NCBI GenBank assembly: GCA_034664005.1
Contig: JAXDIL010000153.1
Span: 1-7,308, forward strand
Direction of reading: 5' to 3'
DNA from: JACVRW01 sp034664005
GTDB lineage: Bacteria > Actinomycetota > Thermoleophilia > Solirubrobacterales > Thermoleophilaceae
Length of the DNA stretch: 7,308 nt
Shown: positions 1-6,495 of the stretch, in pieces
Position numbering within the stretch: the stretch's first letter is position 1
Layout: each line of letters begins with the position of its first letter
Position numbers and translations under genes: made by a program
The notes under the pieces: model-generated
Database searches by the model: none
Told to the model about the DNA's origin: nothing
Seen by the model: only the letters and a program-made list of their open reading frames with translations

Positions 1-9
1 ACGACTTCC

Positions 10-17
10 GGAGGAGA
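10..17 (+). promoter_or_regulatory. Strong Shine-Dalgarno site of glnT
   Basis: GGAGGAGA lies just before the ATG at 21 and is close to the ideal anti-16S match. It decides the start: the next in-frame ATG (codon 30) has no comparable site. Only 20 bases precede the gene in the window, so the promoter cannot be seen. Confidence 0.8.
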
Positions 18-20
18 CGT

Positions 21-1520
21 ATGAGCGACGGCGTCACTGTTGACGCAGCGGCCAGCCTGACGTTCGGCGGCGACGTGCGGACGGTCCTCGAGAGTCCCCG
101 GGCCACCATGCCTCCGAAGACGCTCGAGGAGGCTCGTAACCAGCCGGGCCGGCGCGAGCAGATCGAGCAGATCACGAAGCGCATCGAGTCGGAGGGCATC
201 AAGTACGTCTTCTTCCAGCAGGTCTCCGTCACGGGTCGCGTGATGGGGAAGGGCGTCGTCGCCTCCTTCTTCCCGCAGGTCGCCGAGAAGGGCTACCAGC
301 TCGTCTACGGCGCCACCGCCAACCTCTTCACCGACCGCGCCGGCGACTACATCGGCTTCGGCCCGGAGGACTCGGAGCTCGCGGCGATTGCGGACCTGTC
401 CACGTTCGCGACGCTTCCGTGGGACGGCCGAGTCGCGCGCGTCTATTGCGACTGTTACGACACGGAGACGGGCGAGCTGCTCGACGCGGACCCGCGCCAG
501 AACCTCAAGCGCGTCGTCGCGGAGTTCGAGGAGGAGCTCGGGCTTCAGTTCCTGATCGGCATCGAGCCGGAGATGATGTGGCTGAAGAAGCCGGAGGACG
601 GCTCCCTGCCGGAGGGCGTCACCAAGCCCTACTGCTACCACATCCATCAGTTCGAGGAGCTCCGCCCGGTGCTGCTCGACGTCGTCGAATACGGCCAGGC
701 GCTCGGCCTCGACATGTCCTACGGCGACCACGAGGACGCGCCCGGCCAGCTCGAGCTGAACTTCCGCTTCGACCGCCCCGTCAAGACCGCCGACAACATC
801 ACGACCTACCGCCAGATCTGCGCCGCGGTGGGCCGCAAGCACGGCCTCCTGCCGACGTTCATGCCCAAGCCGTTCACGGGCGTGTCGGCCAACGGCCACC
901 ACCACCACTTCACGCTGATCGACGACGAGGGCAACAACGTCTTCCACGACCCGAGCGGGCCGGCCGAGCTGTCAGAGACGGCGCGTCACTTCCTCGGCGG
1001 CATGCTGGAGCACTTCGGCGCGCTGATGTGCGTCGGGAACCCGACCGTCAACTCCTACTGCCGCATGTGGGACTTCGGCTTCTGGGCCCCCGTCTACAAG
1101 AACTGGGGCTGGCAGAACCGCACCTGCACCGTGCGGGTGGCGAGCGGCGGGCGCTTCGAGTACCGCGGCGTGGACTCGAGCTCCAACCCGTACCTGACGA
1201 TCCCCGCGCTCCTGTATGCCGGGCTCGACGGGATCCGTAACAAGATCGACCCGGGCGAGCCACAGTCGAGGAACACCTACGACATCCTCGCGGAGCACGC
1301 GAACGGCGCGGGCTCGTCGAACGGCGAGTCGCCGCTCGAGCGCGTGCCCGACTCGCTCGGCGCGGCGCTCGACGCGCTCGAGGCGGACGACCTGATCAAG
1401 AGCGCCATGCCCGGCCGGCTCTACAAGGTGTTCAAGCACTACAAGCGCGACGAGTGGGAGCGCTACCTGGCCGCGGTCACCGACTGGGAGCGCGACGAGT
1501 ACCTCGAGGTGCTGCCGTGA
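21..1520 (+). CDS. glnT: Glutamine synthetase family protein, GlnT/type III-like (probable gamma-glutamyl-amine ligase)
   Basis: 499 residues, somewhat longer than the 430-470 usual for the family because of an N-terminal extension of about 50 residues. It should be a cytosolic, ATP-dependent ligase joining the glutamate gamma-carboxyl to an amine. The GS metal and substrate motifs are present: GIEPE (E182, E184), the HEDAPGQLE block (E238, E245), PKPFTG followed by HHHH (H294 at the E. coli H269 position), NPTVNSYCR (R348), NRT (R367), R372, and FEYR (E380, R382) before NPYL. Two positions differ from ammonia-using enzymes: S69 stands where the D50 aspartate is expected, and W355 in a WAPV motif stands where the E327 flap glutamate of YEAPV is expected. 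From memory, the WAP motif is shared with GlnT and gamma-glutamylmethylamide synthetases. Being followed by glxBCD-like genes supports that class over housekeeping GlnA. The true amine substrate is unknown. Family certain, specificity not. Confidence 0.88.
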   Translation: MSDGVTVDAAASLTFGGDVRTVLESPRATMPPKTLEEARNQPGRREQIEQITKRIESEGIKYVFFQQVSVTGRVMGKGVVASFFPQVAEKGYQLVYGATANLFTDRAGDYIGFGPEDSELAAIADLSTFATLPWDGRVARVYCDCYDTETGELLDADPRQNLKRVVAEFEEELGLQFLIGIEPEMMWLKKPEDGSLPEGVTKPYCYHIHQFEELRPVLLDVVEYGQALGLDMSYGDHEDAPGQLELNFRFDRPVKTADNITTYRQICAAVGRKHGLLPTFMPKPFTGVSANGHHHHFTLIDDEGNNVFHDPSGPAELSETARHFLGGMLEHFGALMCVGNPTVNSYCRMWDFGFWAPVYKNWGWQNRTCTVRVASGGRFEYRGVDSSSNPYLTIPALLYAGLDGIRNKIDPGEPQSRNTYDILAEHANGAGSSNGESPLERVPDSLGAALDALEADDLIKSAMPGRLYKVFKHYKRDEWERYLAAVTDWERDEYLEVLP

Positions 1521-1539
1521 GCCGCGGTCCGGCGCGGGG

Positions 1540-1555
1540 GCGGCCGCGCGGCCGC
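1540..1555. repeat. Tandem 8-bp palindromes in the glnT-glxB spacer
   Basis: GCGGCCGC occurs twice back to back, giving a perfect 16-bp palindrome, flanked on both sides by GCGGGGGC (1534-1541 and 1554-1561). The spacer of 53 bases (1521-1573) is the only non-coding gap between the first six genes. A transcript could form a short GC stem here, possibly acting in attenuation or processing between glnT and glxB. No U-tract follows, so a classical intrinsic terminator is not supported. It could simply be GC-rich sequence. Confidence 0.4.
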
Positions 1556-1573
1556 GGGGGCAGGCGCTAAGCC

Positions 1574-2509
1574 ATGTGCGGCATCGCAGGCATCATCTAC
1601 CGCGACGGCGGAGGCGAGCGCCACGTCGGCCGTGACATGACGGCCATGCTCCAGGCCATGAAGCACCGTGGCCCGGACTCGACGGGCTACGCGCTCTACC
1701 GCCCGGCCGGCGACGGCTACGTCATGCACGTGAAGCTCGCCGAGTCGAACGGCCACCACGACTTCGACCTGGCCGAGCGCCATCGCCGCCAGCGCAGCGA
1801 CGTCGAGGGCCGGATGCGGTCGCTCGGCGCCGACATCGACGACATCAAGGGTCCGTCGGACCACGCGATGACGGTCACGTTCGGCTACGACGGCGACCTG
1901 AAGCAGCTCGCCGACTACGTGGAGGACGTGCGCGGCACCGAGGTGCTCAGCCTCGGCAAGACGCTCGAGATCGTCAAGGACCTCGGCGACGCCAACAAGG
2001 TGTCGAGCGACTACGGCCTCGACTCCTTCATCGGCACCCACGCCATCGGCCACGCGCGCATGGCCACCGAGTCCGACGTGGACATCGCCAACGCTCATCC
2101 CTACTGGGCCTATCCCTTCCCTGACGTCGCCGTGGTCCACAACGGGCAGCTCACGAACTACCACCAGTGGAAGCGCCGCCTCGAGCGCGCCGGTCACCGC
2201 TTCCAGTCGGAGTGCGACTCCGAGATCATCGCCGTCTACCTCGCCGAGCGCATGGCGCAGGGCGACTCGCTCGAGGAGTCGATGCAGCGCTCCCTGAGCG
2301 AGCTCGACGGCGTGTTCACCTACATCTGCGTGACCGAGGACGAGCTCGGCGTCGCGAAGGACGAGCTCGGCGCGAAGCCGCTCGTGCTCTACGAGTCGGA
2401 CGACATCGTCGCGCTCGCGTCCGAGGAGATCGCCATCCGCAAGGTGGTGGACCGCGAGATCGAGACCTACGACCCGTACGAGGGCGCGGTGATGGTGTGG
2501 AGCGCGTAG
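1574..2509 (+). CDS. glxB: GlxB/MgsA-like class II glutamine amidotransferase subunit
   Basis: 311 residues. It is the stand-alone glutaminase domain of a split glutamate synthase: an Ntn hydrolase that frees ammonia from glutamine (or the amine from a gamma-glutamylamide) for the partner synthase subunit. The start is fixed by MCGIAG, since Cys2 must become the N-terminal nucleophile after Met removal. Other Ntn-amidotransferase motifs are HRGPDSTG (31-38), GHAR (R162, glutamine carboxylate binding), NAHPY (173-177), HNG (N190/G191, oxyanion hole), ECDSE (D215, substrate amino group) and a terminal ALASEE strand. An insert of about 90 residues (roughly 58-150) separates the first two motifs, and the usual Trp after the GHxR arginine is Met163. 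No phosphoribosyltransferase, sugar isomerase or asparagine synthase domain follows, ruling out PurF, GlmS and AsnB. The end overlaps glxC by 13 bases. In an N-methylglutamate context the name would be mgsA. Confidence 0.9.
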   Translation: MCGIAGIIYRDGGGERHVGRDMTAMLQAMKHRGPDSTGYALYRPAGDGYVMHVKLAESNGHHDFDLAERHRRQRSDVEGRMRSLGADIDDIKGPSDHAMTVTFGYDGDLKQLADYVEDVRGTEVLSLGKTLEIVKDLGDANKVSSDYGLDSFIGTHAIGHARMATESDVDIANAHPYWAYPFPDVAVVHNGQLTNYHQWKRRLERAGHRFQSECDSEIIAVYLAERMAQGDSLEESMQRSLSELDGVFTYICVTEDELGVAKDELGAKPLVLYESDDIVALASEEIAIRKVVDREIETYDPYEGAVMVWSA

Positions 2510-3303
2510 CCGCGAACGGCGACACGGCCGCCGAGGAGGTCCTGTTCGACCCGCGTGGCCTCGTGGAGCTGGACGACAGCGTTCCGAACGTCGCTGAGAT
2601 CGACGGCGACCGGGCGCAGTTCGACGCCAAGGACCTCTCCACGCGCAAGATCAACTCGGTGCTGCGACGACTCGTCTACGAGGAGGGGATCAAGGACGTG
2701 ACGATCCTCAACCCGTCCGCGCGCCACAGCCTCGGCACCGGGATCCTCACGCGCTGCAAGATCACCTTCGAGGGCTCGCTCGGCTACTTCGGCGTGGGCC
2801 TCATCGACGGCCCGGAGATCCAGATCAACGGCCGCGTGGGGTGGAGCGTCGCCGAGAACATGATGTCGGGGGTCGTCGTGATCGAGTCGAATGCCGGGTC
2901 GCTCGCGGGCGCCGCGATTCGGGGTGGGGACCTCGTGGTCAAGGGCCAGGTCGGCGCCCGCACCGGCATCGATCAGAAGGGCGGCACGATCCTCGTCATG
3001 GGCAGCGCCGGCTCGATGACCGGCTTCATGATGCAGCGCGGCCGCCAGATCATCTGCGGCGACGTGGGCCCCGGCCTCGGCGACTCCATGTACGACGGCA
3101 CGATCTACGTGGCCGGCAAGGTCAAGGCGCTCGGCATCGACTGCGTCGAGGGCGAGTGGACCGACGCCGACAGCGAGCTGATCCAGCGCAAGTTCGACAT
3201 CTACGGCCTCGGCAAGCCCCCCGGCTTCCAGAAGTTCGTGTGCGGAAAGAAGCTCTACAACTACGACAGCCTCGAGCCGAGCGAGCGAAAGCTGGTGCTG
3301 TGA
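2497..3303 (+). CDS. glxC: GlxC/MgsB-like GXGXG-domain subunit of split glutamate synthase
   Basis: 268 residues from a GTG start. This is the right-handed beta-helix domain found at the C-terminus of glutamate synthase large subunits, here a separate protein; its role is structural, linking the amidotransferase and FMN domains. Residues about 90-210 show repeated turns with glycine pairs (INGRVGWSV, IESNAGSLAGAA, VKGQVGARTG, VMGSAGSMTG, CGDVGPGLG, YVAGKVKALG), as expected for the GXGXG fold. The N-terminal 45 residues are less conserved in appearance. The start is inferred: homology-like sequence begins soon after the glxB stop, the frame offers no ATG there, and the GTG at 2497 has GAGGG at 2480-2484 upstream, a rather long spacing of 12 bases. 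This start overlaps glxB by 13 bases; the stop overlaps the glxD ATG by one base (TGATG). The family is clear; the exact start is less certain. Confidence 0.87.
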   Translation: MERVAANGDTAAEEVLFDPRGLVELDDSVPNVAEIDGDRAQFDAKDLSTRKINSVLRRLVYEEGIKDVTILNPSARHSLGTGILTRCKITFEGSLGYFGVGLIDGPEIQINGRVGWSVAENMMSGVVVIESNAGSLAGAAIRGGDLVVKGQVGARTGIDQKGGTILVMGSAGSMTGFMMQRGRQIICGDVGPGLGDSMYDGTIYVAGKVKALGIDCVEGEWTDADSELIQRKFDIYGLGKPPGFQKFVCGKKLYNYDSLEPSERKLVL

Positions 3304-4763
3304 TGGCCGACGCATCCAGGCCGGACGAGAACGCCGCCTCGCAGAAGACGGTCCTCGGCCGCAGCAAGATCTTCACGCCGGAGGTCATCGACGACATCCA
3401 CATGAAGGCGGAGCTCGGTCGCTACCGGATGCGCGGCTTCTCGATGTTCAAGAAGATCCCGCACTGGGACGAGCTGATCTTCCTGCCGGGCACGCTCACG
3501 CGCTTCGTGATCGAGGGCTACCGCGAGAAGTGCGAGACGAGGACCGTCCTCGGCGCGCGCTTCGCCAAGAAGCCGATCGAGCTCGACATCCCGATCTACA
3601 TCACGGGGATGAGCTTCGGCGCGCTGTCGCTCGAAGCCAAGATGGCGCTCGCCAAGGGCGCGTCGATGGCCGGCACCGCCACCTGCTCCGGCGAGGGCGG
3701 AATGATCCCGCCCGAGCGCGACCTCTCGACCAAGTGGTACTACCAGATCATCCAGAGCCGGTACGGGTTCAACCCGCACCACATGATGCTGGCCGACGCC
3801 GTGGAGTTCTTCATCGGACAGGGCTGCAAGGTCGGCCTCGGCGGCCACCTGATGGGGCAGAAGGTGACCGAGCAGGTGGCCGAGATGCGCAGCCTGCCCG
3901 CCGGGATCGACCAGCGCTCGCCGGCCCGCCACCCGGACTGGCTCGGCCCTGACGACCTGAGCCTGAAGGTCCAGGAGACGCGCGAGGCCACCAACTACGA
4001 GATCCCGATCCAGCTGAAGCTCGGCGCCGCGCGCGTGTACGACGACGTGCGCATGGCCGCCAAGTGCGGCCCGGACATCATCTACCTCGACGGCGCCGAG
4101 GGCGGCACCGGCGCCGGTCCGCACACCGCGGCCGAGGAGACCGGCATCCCGCTGATGGCCGCGATCCCCGAGGCGCGCCGCGCTTTGGAAGACGTGGGCC
4201 TCGCCGACGAGATCGACCTCGTCGTGGCCGGAGGCATCCGCAACGGCGGCGACGTGGCCAAGTGCATCGCGCTCGGCGCCACCGCCGTGGCGATCGGCCA
4301 CTCGGCCCTGATGGCGCTCAACTGCAACAAGGAGATCCCGGGCGTCACCGACTACGAGGGCACGATCGGCGTGCCGGCGGGCCAGTGCTACCACTGCCAC
4401 ACGGGTCGCTGCCCGGTCGGGATCACGACGCAGGACCCGGAGCTCCGCAAGCGCCTGCACGTGGAGGAGGCGGCGAACCGCGTCTACAACTTCCTCCACA
4501 CGCTCACGCTCGAGGTGCAGATGCTCGCGCGCGCGTGCGGGAAGACGAACGTGCACTCGCTCGAGCCCGAGGACCTGGCCGCGCTCACCGTCGAGGCCTC
4601 CGCGATGGCGAAGGTGCCGCTCGCGGGCACGAACTACATCCCCGGCGTATCCGAGGAGAGCGCGCTCCAGCGCATCGAGACGCTGCTCGACCGCTACCTC
4701 GAGAACCCCGTCGACGAGCTGCCCGCGGTGCGCGCGCCCGCCGGCGCCGAGGAGCGCCGATGA
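3303..4763 (+). CDS. glxD: GlxD/MgsC-like FMN-binding glutamate synthase domain protein
   Basis: 486 residues. It is the catalytic synthase subunit: an FMN TIM barrel with an iron-sulfur cluster that reductively transfers nitrogen to 2-oxoglutarate in GOGAT, or makes N-methylglutamate from glutamate and methylamine in the Mgs system. Seen in order: ITGMSFGALS (100-109, FMN-contacting in GltB), SGEGGM (129-134), a GLGG loop (178-181), LDGAEGGTGAGP (262-273, matching the GltB HDGGTGASP phosphate/FMN loop), AGGIRNGGDVAK (309-320), and a cysteine cluster C362-x2-C365-x4-C370 in CYHCHTGRCPVGITTQ, matching the 3Fe-4S ligand region. The roughly 95-residue N-terminus precedes the barrel. ATG at 3303 overlaps the glxC stop by one base. 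No GltD-type NADPH-oxidising subunit is encoded in the window, so the electron donor (perhaps ferredoxin) is unknown. Family call is very secure; the reaction is not. Confidence 0.93.
   Translation: MADASRPDENAASQKTVLGRSKIFTPEVIDDIHMKAELGRYRMRGFSMFKKIPHWDELIFLPGTLTRFVIEGYREKCETRTVLGARFAKKPIELDIPIYITGMSFGALSLEAKMALAKGASMAGTATCSGEGGMIPPERDLSTKWYYQIIQSRYGFNPHHMMLADAVEFFIGQGCKVGLGGHLMGQKVTEQVAEMRSLPAGIDQRSPARHPDWLGPDDLSLKVQETREATNYEIPIQLKLGAARVYDDVRMAAKCGPDIIYLDGAEGGTGAGPHTAAEETGIPLMAAIPEARRALEDVGLADEIDLVVAGGIRNGGDVAKCIALGATAVAIGHSALMALNCNKEIPGVTDYEGTIGVPAGQCYHCHTGRCPVGITTQDPELRKRLHVEEAANRVYNFLHTLTLEVQMLARACGKTNVHSLEPEDLAALTVEASAMAKVPLAGTNYIPGVSEESALQRIETLLDRYLENPVDELPAVRAPAGAEERR
4749..4754 (+). 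promoter_or_regulatory. Ribosome binding site inside the glxD 3' end
   Basis: GAGGAG lies five bases before the ATG at 4760, within the last codons of glxD. With the ATGA stop/start overlap it supports this start for the downstream orphan gene. Confidence 0.6.
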
Positions 4764-5212
4764 GCGAGGCGGAGGTCCGGCCGAGCACGCGCGAGCCCGA
4801 GAAGATCCACTCGATCGACTCGGAGTACCTGAGCGGGCAGCGCTATCCGTACCAGGAGGACATCGCGGCGATCGAGCACATCGACCTCGACGCCTCGACG
4901 CCCGGCCAGGACATCAACTGGCTCGAGGACATCGAGCTGCTCGAGGAGGAGGGAATGCCGGCCGTCTTCGACCGCTACTCGAACTCCTTCCTGAAGATCT
5001 ACTTCGACATCCCCGACGGGCGCGAGAACGAGATCGCGCGCAAGGTCCTGATCGCGCACCTCCAGTCCGGCAACTCCTACGGGATCCGGCTCAAGGAGCA
5101 GCACTGCAAGTTCCCGCAGCCGGAGCTGGGGCCGTGGGTCGAGGGATCGAAGATGGTCGGCACCGACTGGAAGCCCTCCGTGCTCGCGGGCTGGGAACCG
5201 CCACTCCACTGA
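4760..5212 (+). CDS. Unrecognised 150-residue acidic protein between glxD and the FAD oxidoreductase
   Basis: I do not recognise a family. The start is well supported: ATGA overlaps the glxD stop by four bases and GAGGAG lies just upstream. There is no signal peptide or membrane segment, so it is probably cytosolic. Residues 1-65 are acidic and probably extended, with a DIxxIEHIDLD stretch and the cluster LEDIELLEEE (55-64). Residues 66-110 look like a compact alpha/beta unit: FLKIYFDIPDG strand and turn, then helix NEIARKVLIAHLQSGN. The tail (111-150) is rich in Pro and Trp, with one Cys (C116) next to H115; this is too few ligands for the zinc-binding delta subunit of heterotetrameric sarcosine oxidase (SoxD). 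The overlap with both flavoenzyme genes suggests a subunit or adaptor joining the GlxBCD complex and the oxidoreductase, but that is inference. Codon use matches the neighbours, so it is a real gene. Confidence 0.85.
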   Translation: MSEAEVRPSTREPEKIHSIDSEYLSGQRYPYQEDIAAIEHIDLDASTPGQDINWLEDIELLEEEGMPAVFDRYSNSFLKIYFDIPDGRENEIARKVLIAHLQSGNSYGIRLKEQHCKFPQPELGPWVEGSKMVGTDWKPSVLAGWEPPLH

Positions 5213-6480
5213 TGGCCGCAGAACGTTCGGTTCCCTATCTCGTCATCGGGGCCGGCGTGCACGGCCTGTCGACGGCCTGGCACCTCGCCGAGCGCGGCGA
5301 GGAGGTGCTCGTGGTCGACAAGACGAGCGTCGCCGCCGGCGCGTCCGGCATCGCCTGTGGCGTCGTGCGCAACAACTACTTCCAGCCGGCCATGTCCGAG
5401 CTGATGCAGGCCTGCGTCGAGATCTGGGAATCGGATCCCGAGACGCTCCACTACCACGGCTCCGGCTACATCGCGCTCGGCGACGGCGACCAGGAGGCCG
5501 ACCTCACCGAGGTGGCGGCGCGCCAGGAGCGGATCGGCTACGGATCGGAGCTGATCCTCGGCGAGGCCGAGGTGGCGGCGCACATGAGGGGGCTCTTTCC
5601 CGACTGGCGCGCGCCCGGCCTGTCGGTCTGCCTGCACGAGCACCGCGGCGGCTTCGCGTTCAACAGGGAGTCGATCGAGGGCCTGGCGCTGAAGGCGCTG
5701 AAGGCGGGCGCCGAGATCTCCGAGGGCGTGGAGGTCACGGGCTTCGAGCGCGACGCGTCCGGCGCGGTCACGCGCGTGCGGACGAGCGAGGGCCCGGTGG
5801 CGGTCGAGCAGGTGATCGTGGCCGTGGGCCCGTGGATCGGCAACGTGTGGGAGATGCTCGGCCTGCCGCGCCGCCTCGAGGTGGCCGGCGAGGAGCGCGA
5901 GATGTGGACCTACTGGTACCTCCAGGAGGGCGAGGTCGACATCGACCCGAGCGTCTTCGTCACGGCCGAGGGCAAGCTCCCGCCGGTCCTCCACGTGGAC
6001 AGCCACGCGCCGCTCCACGCCGACGACGGCACGCTCGTCACCGACGAGCAGTGGGGCGTCTACTTCAAGCAGGACAAGCACGGCGTGCAGGGCGGCGCCA
6101 GCCCGCTGCCGAAGGGCCACGAGTTCCAGGTCGACCCCTACCCGACCGGCTCGGCCGAGGAGGGCTTCCCGGACCTCTGGTGCGCGTCGCTGTCGCACTG
6201 CTTGGAGCGCTTCGAGGGCGCGCGCGCGAAGTACAAGGACGTGCGCTCCGGCGGGGTCGGCGCCTTCACCGCGGACAACTTCCCCGTCTTCGACTACATG
6301 CGCCCCAACGTCTTCGTCGTCGCCGACTCAAACCACGGCTACAAGATGATCGCCGTGGGCCGCGAGGTGGCGAACGTCGTCCTCGGCGAGCACTCGAGCC
6401 TGCTGCACCCCTTCCGCTACGAGCGCTTCGCCACCGGCGACCTCCACCCGGTGTCGCACAGCCCGTATCCCTGGAGCTGA
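5212..6480 (+). CDS. FAD-dependent oxidoreductase, DAO / sarcosine oxidase beta-like
   Basis: 422 residues, in the 380-430 range usual for single-domain DAO-family amine oxidases. Residues 9-37 form a Rossmann beta-alpha-beta with GAGVHG (13-18) and an acidic end VVDK (D36 for the FAD ribose). AVGPWIG (204-210) matches the family's second FAD motif (ATGAWS-like), and the C-terminal part has FTADNFPVFDYM (352-363) then NHGYKM (374-379), the counterpart of GHGFK. A SGIACGVVRNNYFQPAM segment (45-61) resembles SoxB-type proteins. The family oxidises C-N bonds of secondary or tertiary amino acids such as sarcosine, dimethylglycine and N-methylglutamate. The Cys that covalently holds FAD in monomeric sarcosine oxidase appears to be absent (glycine-rich at 347-350), so flavin attachment may differ. 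ATG at 5212 overlaps the previous stop by one base. No partner SoxA/D/G subunits or folate-binding GcvT domain appear in the window. N-methylglutamate or another gamma-glutamate-derived amine is a plausible substrate by context only. Confidence 0.85.
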   Translation: MAAERSVPYLVIGAGVHGLSTAWHLAERGEEVLVVDKTSVAAGASGIACGVVRNNYFQPAMSELMQACVEIWESDPETLHYHGSGYIALGDGDQEADLTEVAARQERIGYGSELILGEAEVAAHMRGLFPDWRAPGLSVCLHEHRGGFAFNRESIEGLALKALKAGAEISEGVEVTGFERDASGAVTRVRTSEGPVAVEQVIVAVGPWIGNVWEMLGLPRRLEVAGEEREMWTYWYLQEGEVDIDPSVFVTAEGKLPPVLHVDSHAPLHADDGTLVTDEQWGVYFKQDKHGVQGGASPLPKGHEFQVDPYPTGSAEEGFPDLWCASLSHCLERFEGARAKYKDVRSGGVGAFTADNFPVFDYMRPNVFVVADSNHGYKMIAVGREVANVVLGEHSSLLHPFRYERFATGDLHPVSHSPYPWS

Positions 6481-6495
6481 GAGACTCCCGGCCGC

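Noticed and set aside
896..908. Run of four histidines resembling an affinity tag
   Set aside because: It lies in the glutamine synthetase motif that contains the conserved H269-equivalent, so it is part of the active site and natural.
1260..1290. Tyrosine (Y420, NTYDI) near the position of the E. coli GS adenylylation site (Y397)
   Set aside because: Only the Tyr-Asp pair matches; the surrounding sequence is not conserved and type III-like enzymes are not known to be adenylylated, so no regulatory claim is made.
2167..2496. A longer version of glxC starting at 2167
   Set aside because: The extra 110 residues are an Arg/Ala-rich out-of-frame reading of glxB; family-like sequence begins only after the GTG at 2497.
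2841..3302. A longer version of glxD starting at 2841
   Set aside because: The extra 154 residues are an Arg-rich shadow of glxC; the ATG at 3303 sits at a one-base stop/start overlap and gives the expected length.
2467..4556. Long minus-strand open frames (for example 2467-3315 and 3261-4556) opposite glxC and glxD
   Set aside because: Their translations are low-complexity, rich in Ala, Arg, Val, Asp and His as expected from the antisense of GC-rich genes, while the plus strand carries clear conserved motifs.
5077..6198. Minus-strand open frame of 373 codons opposite the FAD oxidoreductase
   Set aside because: It has no recognisable motif and shows the composition of an antisense shadow; the plus-strand protein has FAD motifs and a coupled start.
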